A stretch of 52,416 nucleotides of DNA from Cohnella lubricantis (GTDB taxonomy: Bacteria; Bacillota; Bacilli; Paenibacillales; Paenibacillaceae). The translations under genes were made by a program, and so were the position numbers. This document shows positions 1-10,018 of the stretch, in pieces. The DNA is taken from positions 1 through 52,416 of the forward strand of contig NZ_JACJVN010000052.1 of NCBI RefSeq assembly GCF_014212015.1, written 5' to 3'. The first letter of the stretch is position 1. The number at the start of each line of letters is the position of its first letter. The notes beneath the pieces are model-generated. The model had not been told where the DNA came from, ran no database searches, and saw nothing but the letters and a program-made list of their open reading frames with translations.

Positions 1-604
1 TTACAGGAATAGCTCCTAATGTGACAAGCTATCTGACCGTTCCCGAAAGGAAGGCTGTAGCGGAGCAATAGGAAAAAGCTCCCCTTCATCTTCCGGCAGC
101 TGGCTGGCGTAACGCTCTCGCGTCCATAGCCCCTGTAGCTTTGCGTCGACGGCTTTCACCGGCTTTGCCTTTATCGAGATGCAGCGGAGCCTTGCGTTCG
201 CCGATCTGATGTCTCTCATCATAAACGGCAGCGACACGAACTTAAAATCCGACTCAAACCCCAATTATTTGAATATTTCGATATGTCATTCGGCATGTTT
301 GACGCATAGTCCTTTGGTTCGAGGAGATTCCGCAAGACATGCCCGTCCACGTCGATTGTTGAGAACATTTACCCTAGATTGGTGGGAAAATATACATATT
401 ATCCGCGATTGCGACAGAAACCGCCATGATGGAGGCCGCTCCGCAGGTCGAGGCTGCCCGCCGATCGGCGTCCCGGATATCACCATCTATGGAACCACGC
501 GATCTCCCCTTGCTTCAGCACTTCTCGATACCGATAACGCCTTTATTACCCATTACTTGTTAATCCTGCGACGAGATCGGCCAGAATTCGGGCACGCAAA
601 TGAA
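1..604. other. Left edge, no gene recognised
   Basis: I see no convincing gene here. The longest minus-strand frame (about 82 codons, ending near position 16) would need a TTG start with no ribosome binding site, and its translation resembles no family I know. The other open frames are short and mutually overlapping. In related genomes the WalRK two-component operon often lies downstream of purA, so it may begin just beyond this edge; that is inference. Confidence 0.5.
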
Positions 605-636
605 GAGAACCACCGGAGCATGCTCCGATGGTTCTC
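605..636 (-). terminator. Terminator-like hairpin after the M23 gene
   Basis: An almost perfect inverted repeat, with arms GAGAACCA-CGGAGCA and TGCTCCG-TGGTTCTC, lies 20 bases beyond the stop codon of the peptidase gene. On the minus strand it is followed by a weak T-rich stretch, so it probably ends that transcript. Confidence 0.7.
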
Positions 637-656
637 TATCTCTTCATATATATGGA

Positions 657-2186
657 TTAAAGATAGCTGGTTGGGTTCTTAAGGTCGCCGTTCAAGTGGA
701 CCTCGAAGTGAAGATGCGTGCCGGTCGATTCGCCGGTGTTGCCCATAATGCCGATCTTGTCTCCCTTGGAGACGACCTGCCCCTCCTTAACGGAGAAGCT
801 CTTCAAATGCCCGTACAGCGTCTCAAAGCCATTGTTATGATTAATGATAATAACGTTCCCGTAGCCGGTCTTCTGGCCGACGAATTCGACCGTTCCGTTG
901 TCGGCTGCCTTGATCGTCTTGTCGCCGACCATGTCGATGCCCTTGTGCAGCTTGCCCCACCGCGTGCCCATGTAGCTGGTAATGCGGTGATTCGAGACCG
1001 GCCAAGCGAACTTGCCGGTGCCTTCGCTCGGGATGACCTTCGTTCCTTTGAGAATTATGGTCGATACCGCAGGCTCCAGCACTTGGGAAGCGATCTGCTC
1101 TTCCTCTACCATCATGCCGTTGTTCTTCACGAGGCGGTAAGTGACTTGCTTCTTGCCGTCCTTGCCCTCGCGCAGCGTCTTCGATTGGCCGACCTTCATG
1201 TCCTCGCTCTTGCGAATCTCAACGGGCGGGTCGATGACTTCAATCTCGGTGACCTCTTCTTCGGAGGTGACGTGAACCACCGGCTTCTTCACCGTAATAT
1301 CAAGTTCGTCCCCCGGCTTGATCTCGTCATCCTGAATCCAAGGGTTATTGGCATAGATCACGTCGCTCGGGACGCCCGTCTTCTCTGCGATACAGCTGAT
1401 GCAGTCGCCCTTCTGGACTGTGTAGGTGCGCTTGGCCGGATTGCCGGTCGTCAGCTTCTTGAAGACATCCTCCGGATCGGCCAGTTCGCTGGGGTTGATA
1501 TCAGTCGGAATGATTGTGATGTCTTCTTCGAAGGAGACGGACTTCACGACCCGGGTCGGCTCTTCCGATGCCTGGGCCGTATCGAACGCTAGCGCCTTCA
1601 CCTGCGTCTTGGCAGCGGCGTTCGGCACGAATTTGTCCTTGATTCGCTGAAGGATCTCGTATGCCGTCTGCTGCTTGTAAAAAAAAGCGACGGTCTTGCC
1701 GCCGACGACCAGCTTGACGCCTACCGGGTGCGACTTCAAGCCGCTGTTCAGCGCTTGCAGAGTCGCCTCGTCATCAGGACTCTTGTTGAAGGCGCTGACT
1801 TCCTCGTAAGCTACTTGATTGTCATTCAGCTGATAGGTAACATCCGCCGAGGCTAACTGTGCGGATTTGGCTTGGACTGCCTCTTCTACGAGCTGCTTGC
1901 TGCTAATCTCGCCGATCGGCTGGCCATTCAATAAGACTTTATAATAAGAGTTCGTATGAGCTTGAACATATTGCTGCGTTCCGATCAGGATGCCGACCAC
2001 CGCGACAGCCGAGGCCGAGGCGATCATGATAGGTTTGCGGCGCTGCAACGCATACTTGATTGCTGGTTGGGTCTTTTGTTGGACAACTGTCATCCCTTTC
2101 AAGCACGTAGAGCGGACTTGTCGAAAGCTGCGCTTGAGAATCGCGCCCGCGCTTCGAAGCCGATCCGGTTTCTTGAAGTCGGTCAT
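657..2186 (-). CDS. Cell-wall peptidase with LysM, G5 and M23 domains
   Basis: This is a 509-residue membrane-anchored murein hydrolase. A basic N-terminus is followed by one membrane segment at about residues 52-70, so the rest should face the wall. A linker region leads to a LysM peptidoglycan-binding domain (about 254-298), a G5 domain (about 303-382) and a C-terminal M23 (LytM/lysostaphin-type) endopeptidase domain (about 394-507). The zinc site appears intact: His414 and Asp418 in HKGID, and His491 and His493 in HLHFEV. Such enzymes cut peptide cross-bridges in peptidoglycan. The LysM core has a Cys pair (Cys262 and Cys265) where most LysM domains have Thr or Ser. The start has a purine-rich stretch upstream (AAAGGAGAAG type). 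It stands alone between two terminators, and no riboswitch is visible in its leader. Confidence 0.9.
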   Translation of the reverse strand: MTDFKKPDRLRSAGAILKRSFRQVRSTCLKGMTVVQQKTQPAIKYALQRRKPIMIASASAVAVVGILIGTQQYVQAHTNSYYKVLLNGQPIGEISSKQLVEEAVQAKSAQLASADVTYQLNDNQVAYEEVSAFNKSPDDEATLQALNSGLKSHPVGVKLVVGGKTVAFFYKQQTAYEILQRIKDKFVPNAAAKTQVKALAFDTAQASEEPTRVVKSVSFEEDITIIPTDINPSELADPEDVFKKLTTGNPAKRTYTVQKGDCISCIAEKTGVPSDVIYANNPWIQDDEIKPGDELDITVKKPVVHVTSEEEVTEIEVIDPPVEIRKSEDMKVGQSKTLREGKDGKKQVTYRLVKNNGMMVEEEQIASQVLEPAVSTIILKGTKVIPSEGTGKFAWPVSNHRITSYMGTRWGKLHKGIDMVGDKTIKAADNGTVEFVGQKTGYGNVIIINHNNGFETLYGHLKSFSVKEGQVVSKGDKIGIMGNTGESTGTHLHFEVHLNGDLKNPTSYL

Positions 2187-2312
2187 GATCTTCTCCTTTG
2201 TTCTCCCAGAAAGGTAAAGTTTGGCTAATATAGCTCAAAACCAACTCTAACTTTAGCACAACATTCAAGAGACTATCAATAAACCGAAGATGAAGATTAT
2301 CTCATAAAGAAG

Positions 2313-2340
2313 CAAGAAAGCCGCTGATTTCCAGCGGCTC
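2313..2340 (-). terminator. Intrinsic terminator
   Basis: The stem AGCCGCTG/CAGCGGCT is followed on the minus strand by a T-rich run (TTTCTTGCTTCTTT). It lies just downstream of the 272-codon gene and ends its transcript. Confidence 0.85.
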
Positions 2341-2369
2341 GCAAGCGTCCTCATACCTAATTATTCGAC

Positions 2370-3188
2370 TTATGGGGCGATCGATGGTCCTCCCCCTGTC
2401 TGCGACTCCGGTTGGAGAAGCCTCATCATCTCTGCGTATTCTTCCTCGTTCAACGCGCCTTCGAGCATCGTCTGCACTTCCGTCATCTCTTCCTCGTCCA
2501 GCCCTCCGTCCAAGTAGGCGGACAGCTGCTGCAGCTGAGACGCGCTAAGCTTCGAGACGACGATCGAGTAGAGCTTCTGCCGTTCCTCTTCATCAAGCGG
2601 GTCCGATGCCGCAGCTGACCCGCTTCCCTCGCTCCAGACCGGCACGGCATCGCCTGGCGCTTCGGCTTCTCCCCCAGAGCCTGCTGCCGCGTCTCCGTCT
2701 CCGTCTCCCGGCCGGTATCCCCCGGCGCCGGCTCCCGCACCCGTCCCGGCGCTGCCGGTTGTTCCGCCGCCGCTGCTCATACCTCCGCCGGAGCCATTGC
2801 TGCCGCCAACGCCTTCTCCTGCAGCGCCGTTATCGTCCGATCCGTCCAATTCCCCATCCTGCGCCCAGCCTGGGACCGGGCTGCCGGATGGATACGGCCC
2901 AGCCGCGGACGAACCGCCTGGCAGCTCGGCCGTTTGCGCCGGCGTTCCGCCGGAAGCAGATTCGTCCTGCGCCTCGCTTGCCTCCTTCGGCCGCTCATCC
3001 GCACCCCACAGCTTGCCCCATACGCCTGACAGTGCGAACGGCTGCACGTCCAGCGGAATCTCCAGCTCCTTCAGCACCGTCTGCACGTAGCTGTTCACGA
3101 TATAGCCGGTCGTCCATACGCACAAGAAGCTAAGCAGCACCGCGCTGGCCAACAGCTTGGCGCCCCATTCGATCCATCTCCACATCAT
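2370..3188 (-). CDS. Membrane-anchored low-complexity protein, function unknown
   Basis: The product has 272 residues. One N-terminal membrane segment (about residues 10-32) is followed by a short folded stretch. A long Gly/Ser/Ala/Glu-rich linker (about residues 65-195) comes next, then an acidic helical C-terminus (about 198-262) in which DEEE-type motifs alternate with leucines. The C-terminus looks like paired short helices ending in EEYAEMMRLL. An ATGATG start follows a strong GGGGG ribosome binding site. It lies between purA and the M23 peptidase with its own terminator. I do not recognise the family. By layout it is a single-pass protein holding an acidic helical domain away from the membrane on a flexible stalk; which side of the membrane is not certain. 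The translation is coherent and codon use matches its neighbours. Confidence 0.7.
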   Translation of the reverse strand: MMWRWIEWGAKLLASAVLLSFLCVWTTGYIVNSYVQTVLKELEIPLDVQPFALSGVWGKLWGADERPKEASEAQDESASGGTPAQTAELPGGSSAAGPYPSGSPVPGWAQDGELDGSDDNGAAGEGVGGSNGSGGGMSSGGGTTGSAGTGAGAGAGGYRPGDGDGDAAAGSGGEAEAPGDAVPVWSEGSGSAAASDPLDEEERQKLYSIVVSKLSASQLQQLSAYLDGGLDEEEMTEVQTMLEGALNEEEYAEMMRLLQPESQTGGGPSIAP

Positions 3189-3398
3189 GATGCCCCCTAC
3201 TCACTATGTCTCATAGTTTTCAGTATGGGCAAACCTCGCGACTCTCATTCTCTTATTGGAAGAAACAATCTAAGGGAGCGTACGCAGCAAGCTCTGCTAT
3301 CTGTTCCTTTCTATCTGCTAACCCTCGATCTCTTATCGCTATTCAATTCTGCAATTGTGCAGCTTCTATCCTTTTCAATAGACTCCGTTCCGATAAGC

Positions 3399-3432
3399 GC
3401 AAGAAAGCCTGCACATTGGCAGGCTTTCTTGC
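3399..3432 (-). terminator. Intrinsic terminator of purA
   Basis: This is a perfect 14-bp stem (GCAAGAAAGCCTGC/GCAGGCTTTCTTGC) with a 6-base loop, about 60 bases beyond the purA stop. It contains T runs in both directions. The 200 bases between it and the next gene hold no other clear element. Confidence 0.85.
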
Positions 3433-3491
3433 TTGTGGTTTGCTTCTAATCGCTAGCCTAGCTGGCTGCCAGGATTCTGGCTCTGCTGGCC

Positions 3492-4778
3492 TTACTCGTA
3501 GATCGCCGCCACTTGGTTCGTCTGCTCGCGGTTGCGGCCGACGGAGAAGATGGCGATCGGAATGCCCGTCAACTCGGACACGCGCTCCACGTAGCGGCGC
3601 GTGTTCTCCGGCAGATCCGCCAGCGTCTTCGCGCTGGAGATGTCCTCGTTCCAGCCCGGCAACTCCTCGTAGATCGCTTCGCATTCCGCGAGCATCTTCA
3701 GGTTCGCCGGATAGTGCTCGATCACTTCACCGCGGTAGCGGTAGGCGGTACAGATCTTCACCGTCTCCAGCCCGCTCAGCACGTCAAGCGAGTTGAGCGA
3801 CAGGCCGGTGATGCCGCTGACGCGGCGCGCGTGGCGGACGACGACCGTATCGAACCAGCCGACGCGGCGCGGACGGCCGGTGACGGTGCCGTACTCGTGG
3901 CCCTTGTCGCGGATCCATTGGCCGAGATCGTCATGCAGCTCGGTCGGGAACGGACCGTCGCCGACGCGGGTCGTGTACGCCTTCGCCACGCCGATGACTT
4001 GGCGAATCTTCGACGGACCGACGCCCGACCCGATGCAGACGCCGCCAGCGGACGGGTTCGAGCTCGTGACGAACGGGTACGTGCCTTGGTCGAGGTCGAG
4101 CATGACGCCTTGCGCGCCTTCGAACAGCACCTTCTTGCCTTCGTCGATCGCGTCGTTCAGCACGACGGACGTATCCGTCACGAACGGGCGAAGCTTCTCG
4201 GCCAGCTCGAGATAATCCTTGATGATCTGGTCCGCATCCAGCGGCTCGCCGCCATACACCTGTGCGATCATCTGGTTCTTCTCCTCGACCATGCGGCGGG
4301 CCTTGGAAGCGAACTCCTCCGGATCCATCAGATCGGCGATGCGAATGCCGCTCCGCGCGGCCTTGTCCATGTAGCACGGTCCGATACCCTTGCGCGTCGT
4401 GCCGATCTTGTTGTCGGCCTTGCGGTCTTCCTCCAGTGCATCCAGCACGAGGTGGTAAGGCATGATGACATGCGCGCGGTCGCTGACGCGCAGGTTGTCC
4501 ACGCTGAAGCCGTTATCGATAATGTATTGAATCTCTTCCCACAGCGCCGCGGGATTGATGACCATCCCGTTGCCGATGACGCACACTTTGTTCTGATTGA
4601 AGATGCCTGACGGAATCATCGTCAGCTTATATTTCTTATTCTGAATGAGAATCGTATGGCCGGCATTGTTGCCGCCCTGGTAACGGGCTACGACATCCGC
4701 CTTCTCCGCGAGATAGTCCGTAATCTTCCCCTTGCCCTCGTCTCCCCATTGCGTTCCCACGACTACAACTGTAGACAA
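3492..4778 (-). CDS. purA: Adenylosuccinate synthetase
   Basis: PurA joins IMP and aspartate using GTP to make adenylosuccinate, the first committed step from IMP to AMP in the cytoplasm. The 428-residue length is normal for the family. The N-terminal GTP-binding loop GDEGKGK is present at about residues 12-18. Further family segments follow, including [24 protein letters not shown] and [12 protein letters not shown], and the C-terminal SVGRNREQT. The gene is transcribed alone: a terminator separates it from dnaB upstream and another follows it. Its leader (4779-4890) shows no obvious purine riboswitch. Confidence 0.98.
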   Translation of the reverse strand: MSTVVVVGTQWGDEGKGKITDYLAEKADVVARYQGGNNAGHTILIQNKKYKLTMIPSGIFNQNKVCVIGNGMVINPAALWEEIQYIIDNGFSVDNLRVSDRAHVIMPYHLVLDALEEDRKADNKIGTTRKGIGPCYMDKAARSGIRIADLMDPEEFASKARRMVEEKNQMIAQVYGGEPLDADQIIKDYLELAEKLRPFVTDTSVVLNDAIDEGKKVLFEGAQGVMLDLDQGTYPFVTSSNPSAGGVCIGSGVGPSKIRQVIGVAKAYTTRVGDGPFPTELHDDLGQWIRDKGHEYGTVTGRPRRVGWFDTVVVRHARRVSGITGLSLNSLDVLSGLETVKICTAYRYRGEVIEHYPANLKMLAECEAIYEELPGWNEDISSAKTLADLPENTRRYVERVSELTGIPIAIFSVGRNREQTNQVAAIYE

Positions 4779-4897
4779 AGCAATCCCTCCACCCGGCTGA
4801 TTCGCTCATGCCGGCATGATATGGCCTCCAACAGCCAAAAAGGCCGCAAGGCGGCATGATTAGTGTAGCAAGCGGCATCCAAGAAGTCAATAAAAAG

Positions 4898-4933
4898 CCG
4901 AACGATTACATATACACCTATGTAATCGTTCGG
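4898..4933 (-). terminator. Intrinsic terminator of dnaB
   Basis: The long stem CCGAACGATTACATA / TATGTAATCGTTCGG lies 16 bases beyond the dnaB stop. It is followed on the minus strand by CTTTTTATT. It closes the mazG-like/yybS/gdpP/rplI/dnaB unit. Confidence 0.9.
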
Positions 4934-4949
4934 AAATTTTCCTTATATA

Positions 4950-6308
4950 TTAAGCGCTAACTTCATGAGTTCGGTCCAAACTGACGAATTTATTAAAGTT
5001 CTTCAAGAACACCAGCTCAACGGTACCAACGGGTCCGTTCCGCTGCTTGGCAATAATGATCTCGATAATATTCTTCTTCTCTGTATCCTGATTATAATAA
5101 TCGTCCCGATACAGGAACGCGACGATGTCGGCGTCCTGCTCGATCGAGCCCGATTCCCGCAGGTCGGACATCATCGGACGCTTGTCCTGACGCTGCTCGA
5201 CGCCCCGCGACAGCTGCGATAACGCGATGACCGGCACTTCCAGCTCGCGGGCGATCTGCTTCAGCGTACGCGAGATCTCCGAGACCTCCTGCTGCCGGTT
5301 CTCGCCGGCCTTGCCGCGGCCTTGAATGAGCTGCAGGTAATCGATCAGGATCATCCCGAGCCCCTTCTCCTTCTTCAACCGCCGGCACTTGGCGCGAATA
5401 TCGGCGACCGTGATGCCCGGCGTATCGTCGATGAACACCTGCGCCTCGGACAGTGCACCGATCGCCATCGTCAGCTTCTCCCAGTCGTCGCCTTCGAGAT
5501 AGCCTGTCCGCATCCGGCCCGCATCGACGTTCGATTCGGCGCACAGCATCCGCTGCACGAGCTGGGCGGCGGACATCTCGAGGCTGAAGATCGCGACGGT
5601 CTCGCCGGCGCGCACGGCGACGTTCTGCGCGACATTCAGCGCGAACGCGGTCTTGCCTACGGACGGCCGCGCGGCGACGATGATAAGGTCGCTGCGCTGG
5701 AAGCCAGCCGTCATCTTGTCAAGATCGCGGAAGCCGGACGGAATGCCCGTCGTGCCGCCTTTGTTGGTATAGAGGAACTCAACCTTGTCGAAGACCTCCA
5801 TCAGAACGTCGCGAATGCTGATGAAGCCGGAGGAGGAGCGGCGGTTCGAGATCTCCATGATCCGCTGCTCGGCGTCGTTGATCAGTACCGCGACGTCGTC
5901 TTCCGCTGCGAAGCCGTTCGAGACGATCTGCGTCGCAGTTCGGATCAGCCGCCGCATCATCGACTTCTCTTCGACGATCTGCGCGTAATACTCAACGTTC
6001 GCCGCCGTCGGCACTGCATTAGCCAGCTTCGTCAAATAGGTGACGCCGCCGATCTCCTCCAGTTGGTTCTTGTCCTGAAGACGAGCCGTCAGCGTCACGA
6101 GATCGAGCGGCTGGTTGTCGTCGTTCAGATCGGTCATCGCTTCGTAGATGCGCTGGTGCGCCACGCTGTAGAAGTCCTCGGCCCGAATACGCTCCATCGC
6201 CGTAATCAACGCTTCGGTCTCGAGCAGAATCGCGCCCAGCACCGCCTGCTCCGCCTCCAGATTCTGAGGCGGTATTCGTCCTTCCAGCATCGGTTCGGTG
6301 ACGCTCAT
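4950..6308 (-). CDS. dnaB: Replicative DNA helicase
   Basis: This is the hexameric 5'-3' helicase of the replication fork (called DnaC in Bacillus subtilis). It has 452 residues, the usual length. The N-terminal DnaB domain starts at PPQNLEAEQAVLGA. The RecA-like C-terminal domain carries Walker A (ARPSVGKTAFAL, about residues 207-218), Walker B (ILIDYLQLI) and the motif QLSRGVEQR. The gene starts 4 bases after rplI and is presumably translated from the same message. A strong terminator follows. It is essential and acts in the cytoplasm on single-stranded DNA with primase. Confidence 0.98.
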   Translation of the reverse strand: MSVTEPMLEGRIPPQNLEAEQAVLGAILLETEALITAMERIRAEDFYSVAHQRIYEAMTDLNDDNQPLDLVTLTARLQDKNQLEEIGGVTYLTKLANAVPTAANVEYYAQIVEEKSMMRRLIRTATQIVSNGFAAEDDVAVLINDAEQRIMEISNRRSSSGFISIRDVLMEVFDKVEFLYTNKGGTTGIPSGFRDLDKMTAGFQRSDLIIVAARPSVGKTAFALNVAQNVAVRAGETVAIFSLEMSAAQLVQRMLCAESNVDAGRMRTGYLEGDDWEKLTMAIGALSEAQVFIDDTPGITVADIRAKCRRLKKEKGLGMILIDYLQLIQGRGKAGENRQQEVSEISRTLKQIARELEVPVIALSQLSRGVEQRQDKRPMMSDLRESGSIEQDADIVAFLYRDDYYNQDTEKKNIIEIIIAKQRNGPVGTVELVFLKNFNKFVSLDRTHEVSA

Positions 6309-6312
6309 CCGA

Positions 6313-6756
6313 TTATTCCTCCACGACTTGCACGTTTAGGGTACCCTTCACATCGGGATACAATTTAAGCGGCACCTTGGTCGTGCCGAGCGTCCGGATC
6401 GGATCGTGCAATTCGATCTTCCGCTTGTCGACCGTAATCTTCTGCTTCTCCAACGCCTCGGCGATCTGCTTGCTCGTGATCGCGCCGAACAGCCTGCCGC
6501 CTTCGCCAGCCTTCGCCTTGATGACGATCGTCATCTCCGACAGCTTCGCGGCGAGCGCCTGCGCGTCTTCCTTCTCGCGCTCCTTCTTCTTCGCGGCCGA
6601 TGCCGCCATCTGATCGAGCGTCTTCTTCGCGCCGTCGGTCGCGATCTGGACATATCCCTTCGGCAGCAGGAAGTTGCGCGCATAGCCCTCCGACACTTCC
6701 TTGACTTCGCCCTTCTTGCCTTGTCCCTTCACGTCTTGAAGAAAAATGACCTTCAT
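6313..6756 (-). CDS. rplI: Ribosomal protein bL9
   Basis: Protein bL9 of the large subunit has 147 residues, the normal length. The N-terminal signature [20 protein letters not shown] binds 23S rRNA and is followed by FLLPKGYV. A long charged helix (about residues 50-80) connects to the C-terminal domain ending in TLNVQVV. The start codon overlaps the gdpP stop by 4 bases (ATGA), which suggests translational coupling. The order gdpP-rplI-dnaB is conserved across Bacillales. Confidence 0.98.
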   Translation of the reverse strand: MKVIFLQDVKGQGKKGEVKEVSEGYARNFLLPKGYVQIATDGAKKTLDQMAASAAKKKEREKEDAQALAAKLSEMTIVIKAKAGEGGRLFGAITSKQIAEALEKQKITVDKRKIELHDPIRTLGTTKVPLKLYPDVKGTLNVQVVEE

Positions 6757-8723
6757 TCCGGCAGCCCCTCTTCCCCTTGGATTTCTTTAAGAACCTGCTT
6801 CAGCCGTTCCGCCGCTTCCAGCGGCGTCACGCCTTGCAATTGTGCGGCGGCATTGGTAAGATGCCCCCCGCCTCCCATGCGTTCCATGACGACTTGCACG
6901 TTGATCTGCCCGAGCGAACGGGCGCTAATGCCGACGAGTCCGTCCGGACGCTCGGCGATGACGAACGACGCTCGAATCCCGGTCATGTTCAGCAGCGTAT
7001 CCGCCGCTTGCGCGATCAAGAGCTGCGGCACGGTCTTGCCCGAATCCGCGACTGCGAGCGCGATGTGGCTGTCGAGCGTCTCCGCATGCTGAATGATCGC
7101 GGCCTTCTTGATGTATTCTTCCAGGTCCTCCTTCAGCATCCGCTGAATGAGGGCCGGATCGGCTCCGTTGCGTCTCAGGAACGAAGCCGCTTCGAACGTC
7201 CGTGAGCCCGTGCGCAGCGCGAAGCTCTTCGTGTCCACCGTGATGCCGGCGAGCAGCGCCGTCGCTTCGCGGACGTCCAGCACGACCCGCTCCTGAATGT
7301 ATTGCAGTACCTCCGTCACCAGCTCGCAGGTGGAGGAAGCGTACGGCTCCATGTAGATGAGCACCGCTTCGTCGATGAATTCCTCGCTGCGCCGGTGGTG
7401 GTCGATGACGACGATGCGGTCGGTCTGCTGCAGCAGCTTCGGCTCCGCCACCATCGAAGCGCGGTGCGTATCGACGACGACGGCCAGCGATCGCCGGTTC
7501 GTCACGAGCAGCGCCTGCTCCGGCGTAATGAACCGCTTGATCAGCTTCTCGTCCTCGCGGATCATCTCCATCAGCCGCCCGATGGACGGGTTGATGCCTT
7601 CGAGGACGACGTACGATTCCTTGCCGAACTGGTTCGCCGCTTTCACGACGCCGATCGCGGCGCCGATGGCGTCCATGTCCGGCATCTTGTGGCCCATGAT
7701 GACGATGTTGTCGCTCTCCTTGATCAGATCCCGCAGCGCATGCGAGATGACCCGCGCGCGCACGCGCGTCCGCTTCTCGACCGCGTTGCTCTTGCCGCCG
7801 TAGAAGCTCTGGCGCTGCCCGAACTTCACGACCGCTTGGTCGCCGCCGCGGCCGAGCGCGATATCGAGGCTGCCCTGGGCCAGATGGCCGAGCTCGATGA
7901 TATCGTCCGTTCCGGAAGCGAAGCCGATGGAGAGCGTCATCGGCAGCTTCAGGTTCATCGTGATCTCCCGGACCTCATCGAGGAGATCGAACCGGGATTG
8001 CTCCAGCTGGCGCAGCGCCAGCTGATTGGCGACGACCATGTATTTGTCCGACGAGAGGCGGCGTAGGAACAAGCCATATTTTTGCGACCATTCGTTGATC
8101 TCGCCCGTCACCTTCGAGAGCAGAATCGCGCGCTGCTGCTCGTCCATCCCTTGGCTGATCTCCTCGAGATTGTCCATCATGACGATCCCGAGCGCCAGCT
8201 TCTCGTCCTCGTAACGCTTGGACAGCGTCCAACTGCTGGTGATGTCCGTCACGTAGAGCATGCGCTCCTGCTGGCGGAAGACGGCCTCGTACACGCGGTC
8301 GTTCAGCTTGATCTCCACCGTATGGGCGTCCTTCTCCTTGGACGGAACCTGCAGCGACGGGAACAGCTCCGACAACGGAACGCCGACGGCCGAATGGCGG
8401 CCGGTTACAGCGGCGATATAAGCATTATGCCATTGGACTTCCTTCTCTTCATTATACAAAATAATGCCAAACGGCAGCGTGCCGATCACGTCGTTGCTCA
8501 CGCCTTTGATCCGATGCGACAGCGTCAGCACGTAATCGTTCAGATCCTTGCGGAACGCCCGTTCCGCCAGCATGGCGTAGGCGCCAACCGCGCCTCCGAG
8601 CAGAAGGCCGGCCAAGCCGAGCGCCCACTGGTACCAGGCTAGCGCGACCGTGAGAAGGAGAATAAGTACGAGCGCCCATATATTGTGCATGCCGTGCCAT
8701 CGATGAACGAGAAACTTGGGCAT
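6753..8723 (-). CDS. gdpP: Cyclic-di-AMP phosphodiesterase GdpP
   Basis: GdpP (YybT) is a membrane-bound enzyme that hydrolyses c-di-AMP to pApA and so controls potassium, osmolyte and wall homeostasis. The 656-residue protein has two N-terminal membrane segments (about 13-54) and a PAS-like domain (about 65-155). A degenerate GGDEF domain (about 170-300) has SSDKY in place of the active motif. DHH and DHHA1 phosphoesterase domains occupy about 335-650. Metal ligands are visible in GHKMPDMD (His345, Asp349, Asp351), in VVDTHRA, in VIDHHRR, and in the [11 protein letters not shown] motif of DHHA1. It lies 69 bases after yybS and overlaps rplI. The window also holds a c-di-AMP riboswitch near 18.2 kb, so both degradation and sensing of this nucleotide are represented. 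Confidence 0.97.
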   Translation of the reverse strand: MPKFLVHRWHGMHNIWALVLILLLTVALAWYQWALGLAGLLLGGAVGAYAMLAERAFRKDLNDYVLTLSHRIKGVSNDVIGTLPFGIILYNEEKEVQWHNAYIAAVTGRHSAVGVPLSELFPSLQVPSKEKDAHTVEIKLNDRVYEAVFRQQERMLYVTDITSSWTLSKRYEDEKLALGIVMMDNLEEISQGMDEQQRAILLSKVTGEINEWSQKYGLFLRRLSSDKYMVVANQLALRQLEQSRFDLLDEVREITMNLKLPMTLSIGFASGTDDIIELGHLAQGSLDIALGRGGDQAVVKFGQRQSFYGGKSNAVEKRTRVRARVISHALRDLIKESDNIVIMGHKMPDMDAIGAAIGVVKAANQFGKESYVVLEGINPSIGRLMEMIREDEKLIKRFITPEQALLVTNRRSLAVVVDTHRASMVAEPKLLQQTDRIVVIDHHRRSEEFIDEAVLIYMEPYASSTCELVTEVLQYIQERVVLDVREATALLAGITVDTKSFALRTGSRTFEAASFLRRNGADPALIQRMLKEDLEEYIKKAAIIQHAETLDSHIALAVADSGKTVPQLLIAQAADTLLNMTGIRASFVIAERPDGLVGISARSLGQINVQVVMERMGGGGHLTNAAAQLQGVTPLEAAERLKQVLKEIQGEEGLPE

Positions 8724-8792
8724 GTGAAGCTTCGCTCCCTTGGTGATGACCTCTTAAGCGCCGGCATGGGCTTGAAGCGGTCCGGATAGGCC

Positions 8793-9707
8793 TTACTTCG
8801 AGAAATATCGCCGCAGCGGGAACGCCACGTCGATCAGCCCGATCAAGTACAAAGGAGAGATCAGAAATACCGGAATCGCAATGGCGATCGGCGCAATCCG
8901 CGGCCACTTCTTCATATCTGCGAGATAGAAGAAGAAGGCGATCGCCTGAATTCGGAATGCGAATTGGAGAATCGGCACGGCATTCGCCGCAACCGTGTTC
9001 CAGAATCCCTCATAATCCGGCGAGAGTGCATAGCTGAGGATCAAAGCGACGAAGTAGTAGAAGACTAAGCTGCGCGGCAGCATCCAGTTCTTCATCGGCG
9101 ACATGGCCGGCACGACGATTCCCATCGAACGCAGCGAGAGTCTGGATAGATAATGCGTAATAATTGCGAACAAGAACGAAGACAGCAGCAGCAGCGAAGG
9201 CAGCGCCGTCACGATAGCGTCGCCGAGCGAATCGGCGGTTGTGGCCGCCCAATCCGAAGGCAGCAGCGCGCCGCTCTGCACCTGCGCGAGCGTCTCCTCC
9301 AGCAGGCTGGACATCTGCCCCGCCAGATCCATATCGTATTGAGTCGAGAATATCGCCAGTTCAATAATTAATTGTGCGATCAAGATGAGAATAATAGTCG
9401 TCACGACGGTGCGCGCCGGCCGATGCTTCTTGTACATATGCCCCATTACCGCTGACGGTATAAGGAAGAAGAAGCCGAGCGACAGCGGAATAACCGCATA
9501 GGTGCCGAGCAGCAAGACCGTCACAAGTCCGACGCCGACCAGATGCAAGAGGAACGGAATCGGCTTCAATATGGTATAGAGCACAACTATAGGAACCATG
9601 AGCAGGAACATGGTAACGACGATCAGGTTCGTCGGAATGCTAAGCAGCAGAACCAGCGCCGCAGCGCTCCACGCCACGGATTTCCAGCCGATGTTCAACA
9701 GGGTCAC
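8793..9707 (-). CDS. yybS: YybS family membrane protein (DUF2232)
   Basis: This 304-residue integral membrane protein has about eight hydrophobic segments spread over its whole length, which matches the DUF2232/YybS family regularly found beside gdpP in Bacillales. Its biochemical role is not established. The fold suggests a small-molecule (perhaps vitamin) transporter component or a membrane scaffold, which is inference. Its start overlaps the end of the MazG-like gene by 4 bases. It precedes gdpP by 69 bases, so the three are likely one transcript. Confidence 0.88.
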   Translation of the reverse strand: MTLLNIGWKSVAWSAAALVLLLSIPTNLIVVTMFLLMVPIVVLYTILKPIPFLLHLVGVGLVTVLLLGTYAVIPLSLGFFFLIPSAVMGHMYKKHRPARTVVTTIILILIAQLIIELAIFSTQYDMDLAGQMSSLLEETLAQVQSGALLPSDWAATTADSLGDAIVTALPSLLLLSSFLFAIITHYLSRLSLRSMGIVVPAMSPMKNWMLPRSLVFYYFVALILSYALSPDYEGFWNTVAANAVPILQFAFRIQAIAFFFYLADMKKWPRIAPIAIAIPVFLISPLYLIGLIDVAFPLRRYFSK

Positions 9708-10018
9708 CTCTTGCGAATATGTTCTTCCAACGCTGATAGATCGCGGTAATGATCCTCCAGCTGATGTCCTTCTTGCTTCAACTTGGCGAGCTTATCGGCC
9801 ACGGCTGCGTCCAGCTCCCGGTAAGAGATGCCCAGGCGGCGCCCCAGAATGTAGACTCCGGCGATGAGCCCTGCCATGCTGTCCACGATTCGGACGGTGC
9901 TGCCGTCCCACATCGCTTTGAACAGCCGGGATACTTGGTCGATGATCTCCGTCTTCAGCCATTCAATCGTCTTGGCTCTCGTAGCGACATCCACATCTCG
10001 TTCCATCGCTTGAACCAT
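9704..10018 (-). CDS. MazG-like family protein
   Basis: This is a small helical protein of 104 residues (100 from the second Met codon at 10006). It resembles the short MazG-like family found before yybS in Bacillales (DKLAKLKQEGHQLEDHYRDLS at its C-terminus, split here by only a few differences from relatives). True MazG proteins are nucleoside triphosphate pyrophosphohydrolases with an EExxE metal motif. I do not see a complete one, so activity is uncertain. GGGAGAGG abuts the first ATG, which makes the second start (position 10006) at least as likely. It is first gene of the yybS-gdpP-rplI-dnaB unit. Confidence 0.8.
   Translation of the reverse strand: MVQAMERDVDVATRAKTIEWLKTEIIDQVSRLFKAMWDGSTVRIVDSMAGLIAGVYILGRRLGISYRELDAAVADKLAKLKQEGHQLEDHYRDLSALEEHIRKR

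Noticed and set aside
16-264. Minus-strand open frame of 82 codons at the left edge
   Set aside because: It needs a TTG start without a ribosome binding site and resembles nothing known, and there is no good promoter.
600-1592. Long plus-strand frame opposite the M23 gene
   Set aside because: It is the shadow of a clear peptidase gene; composition is Leu/Asp/Arg-rich as in antisense frames of GC-rich genes.
3399-3432. Insertion-sequence inverted repeat
   Set aside because: The perfect palindrome follows the purA stop and has the form of a terminator; there is no transposase nearby.
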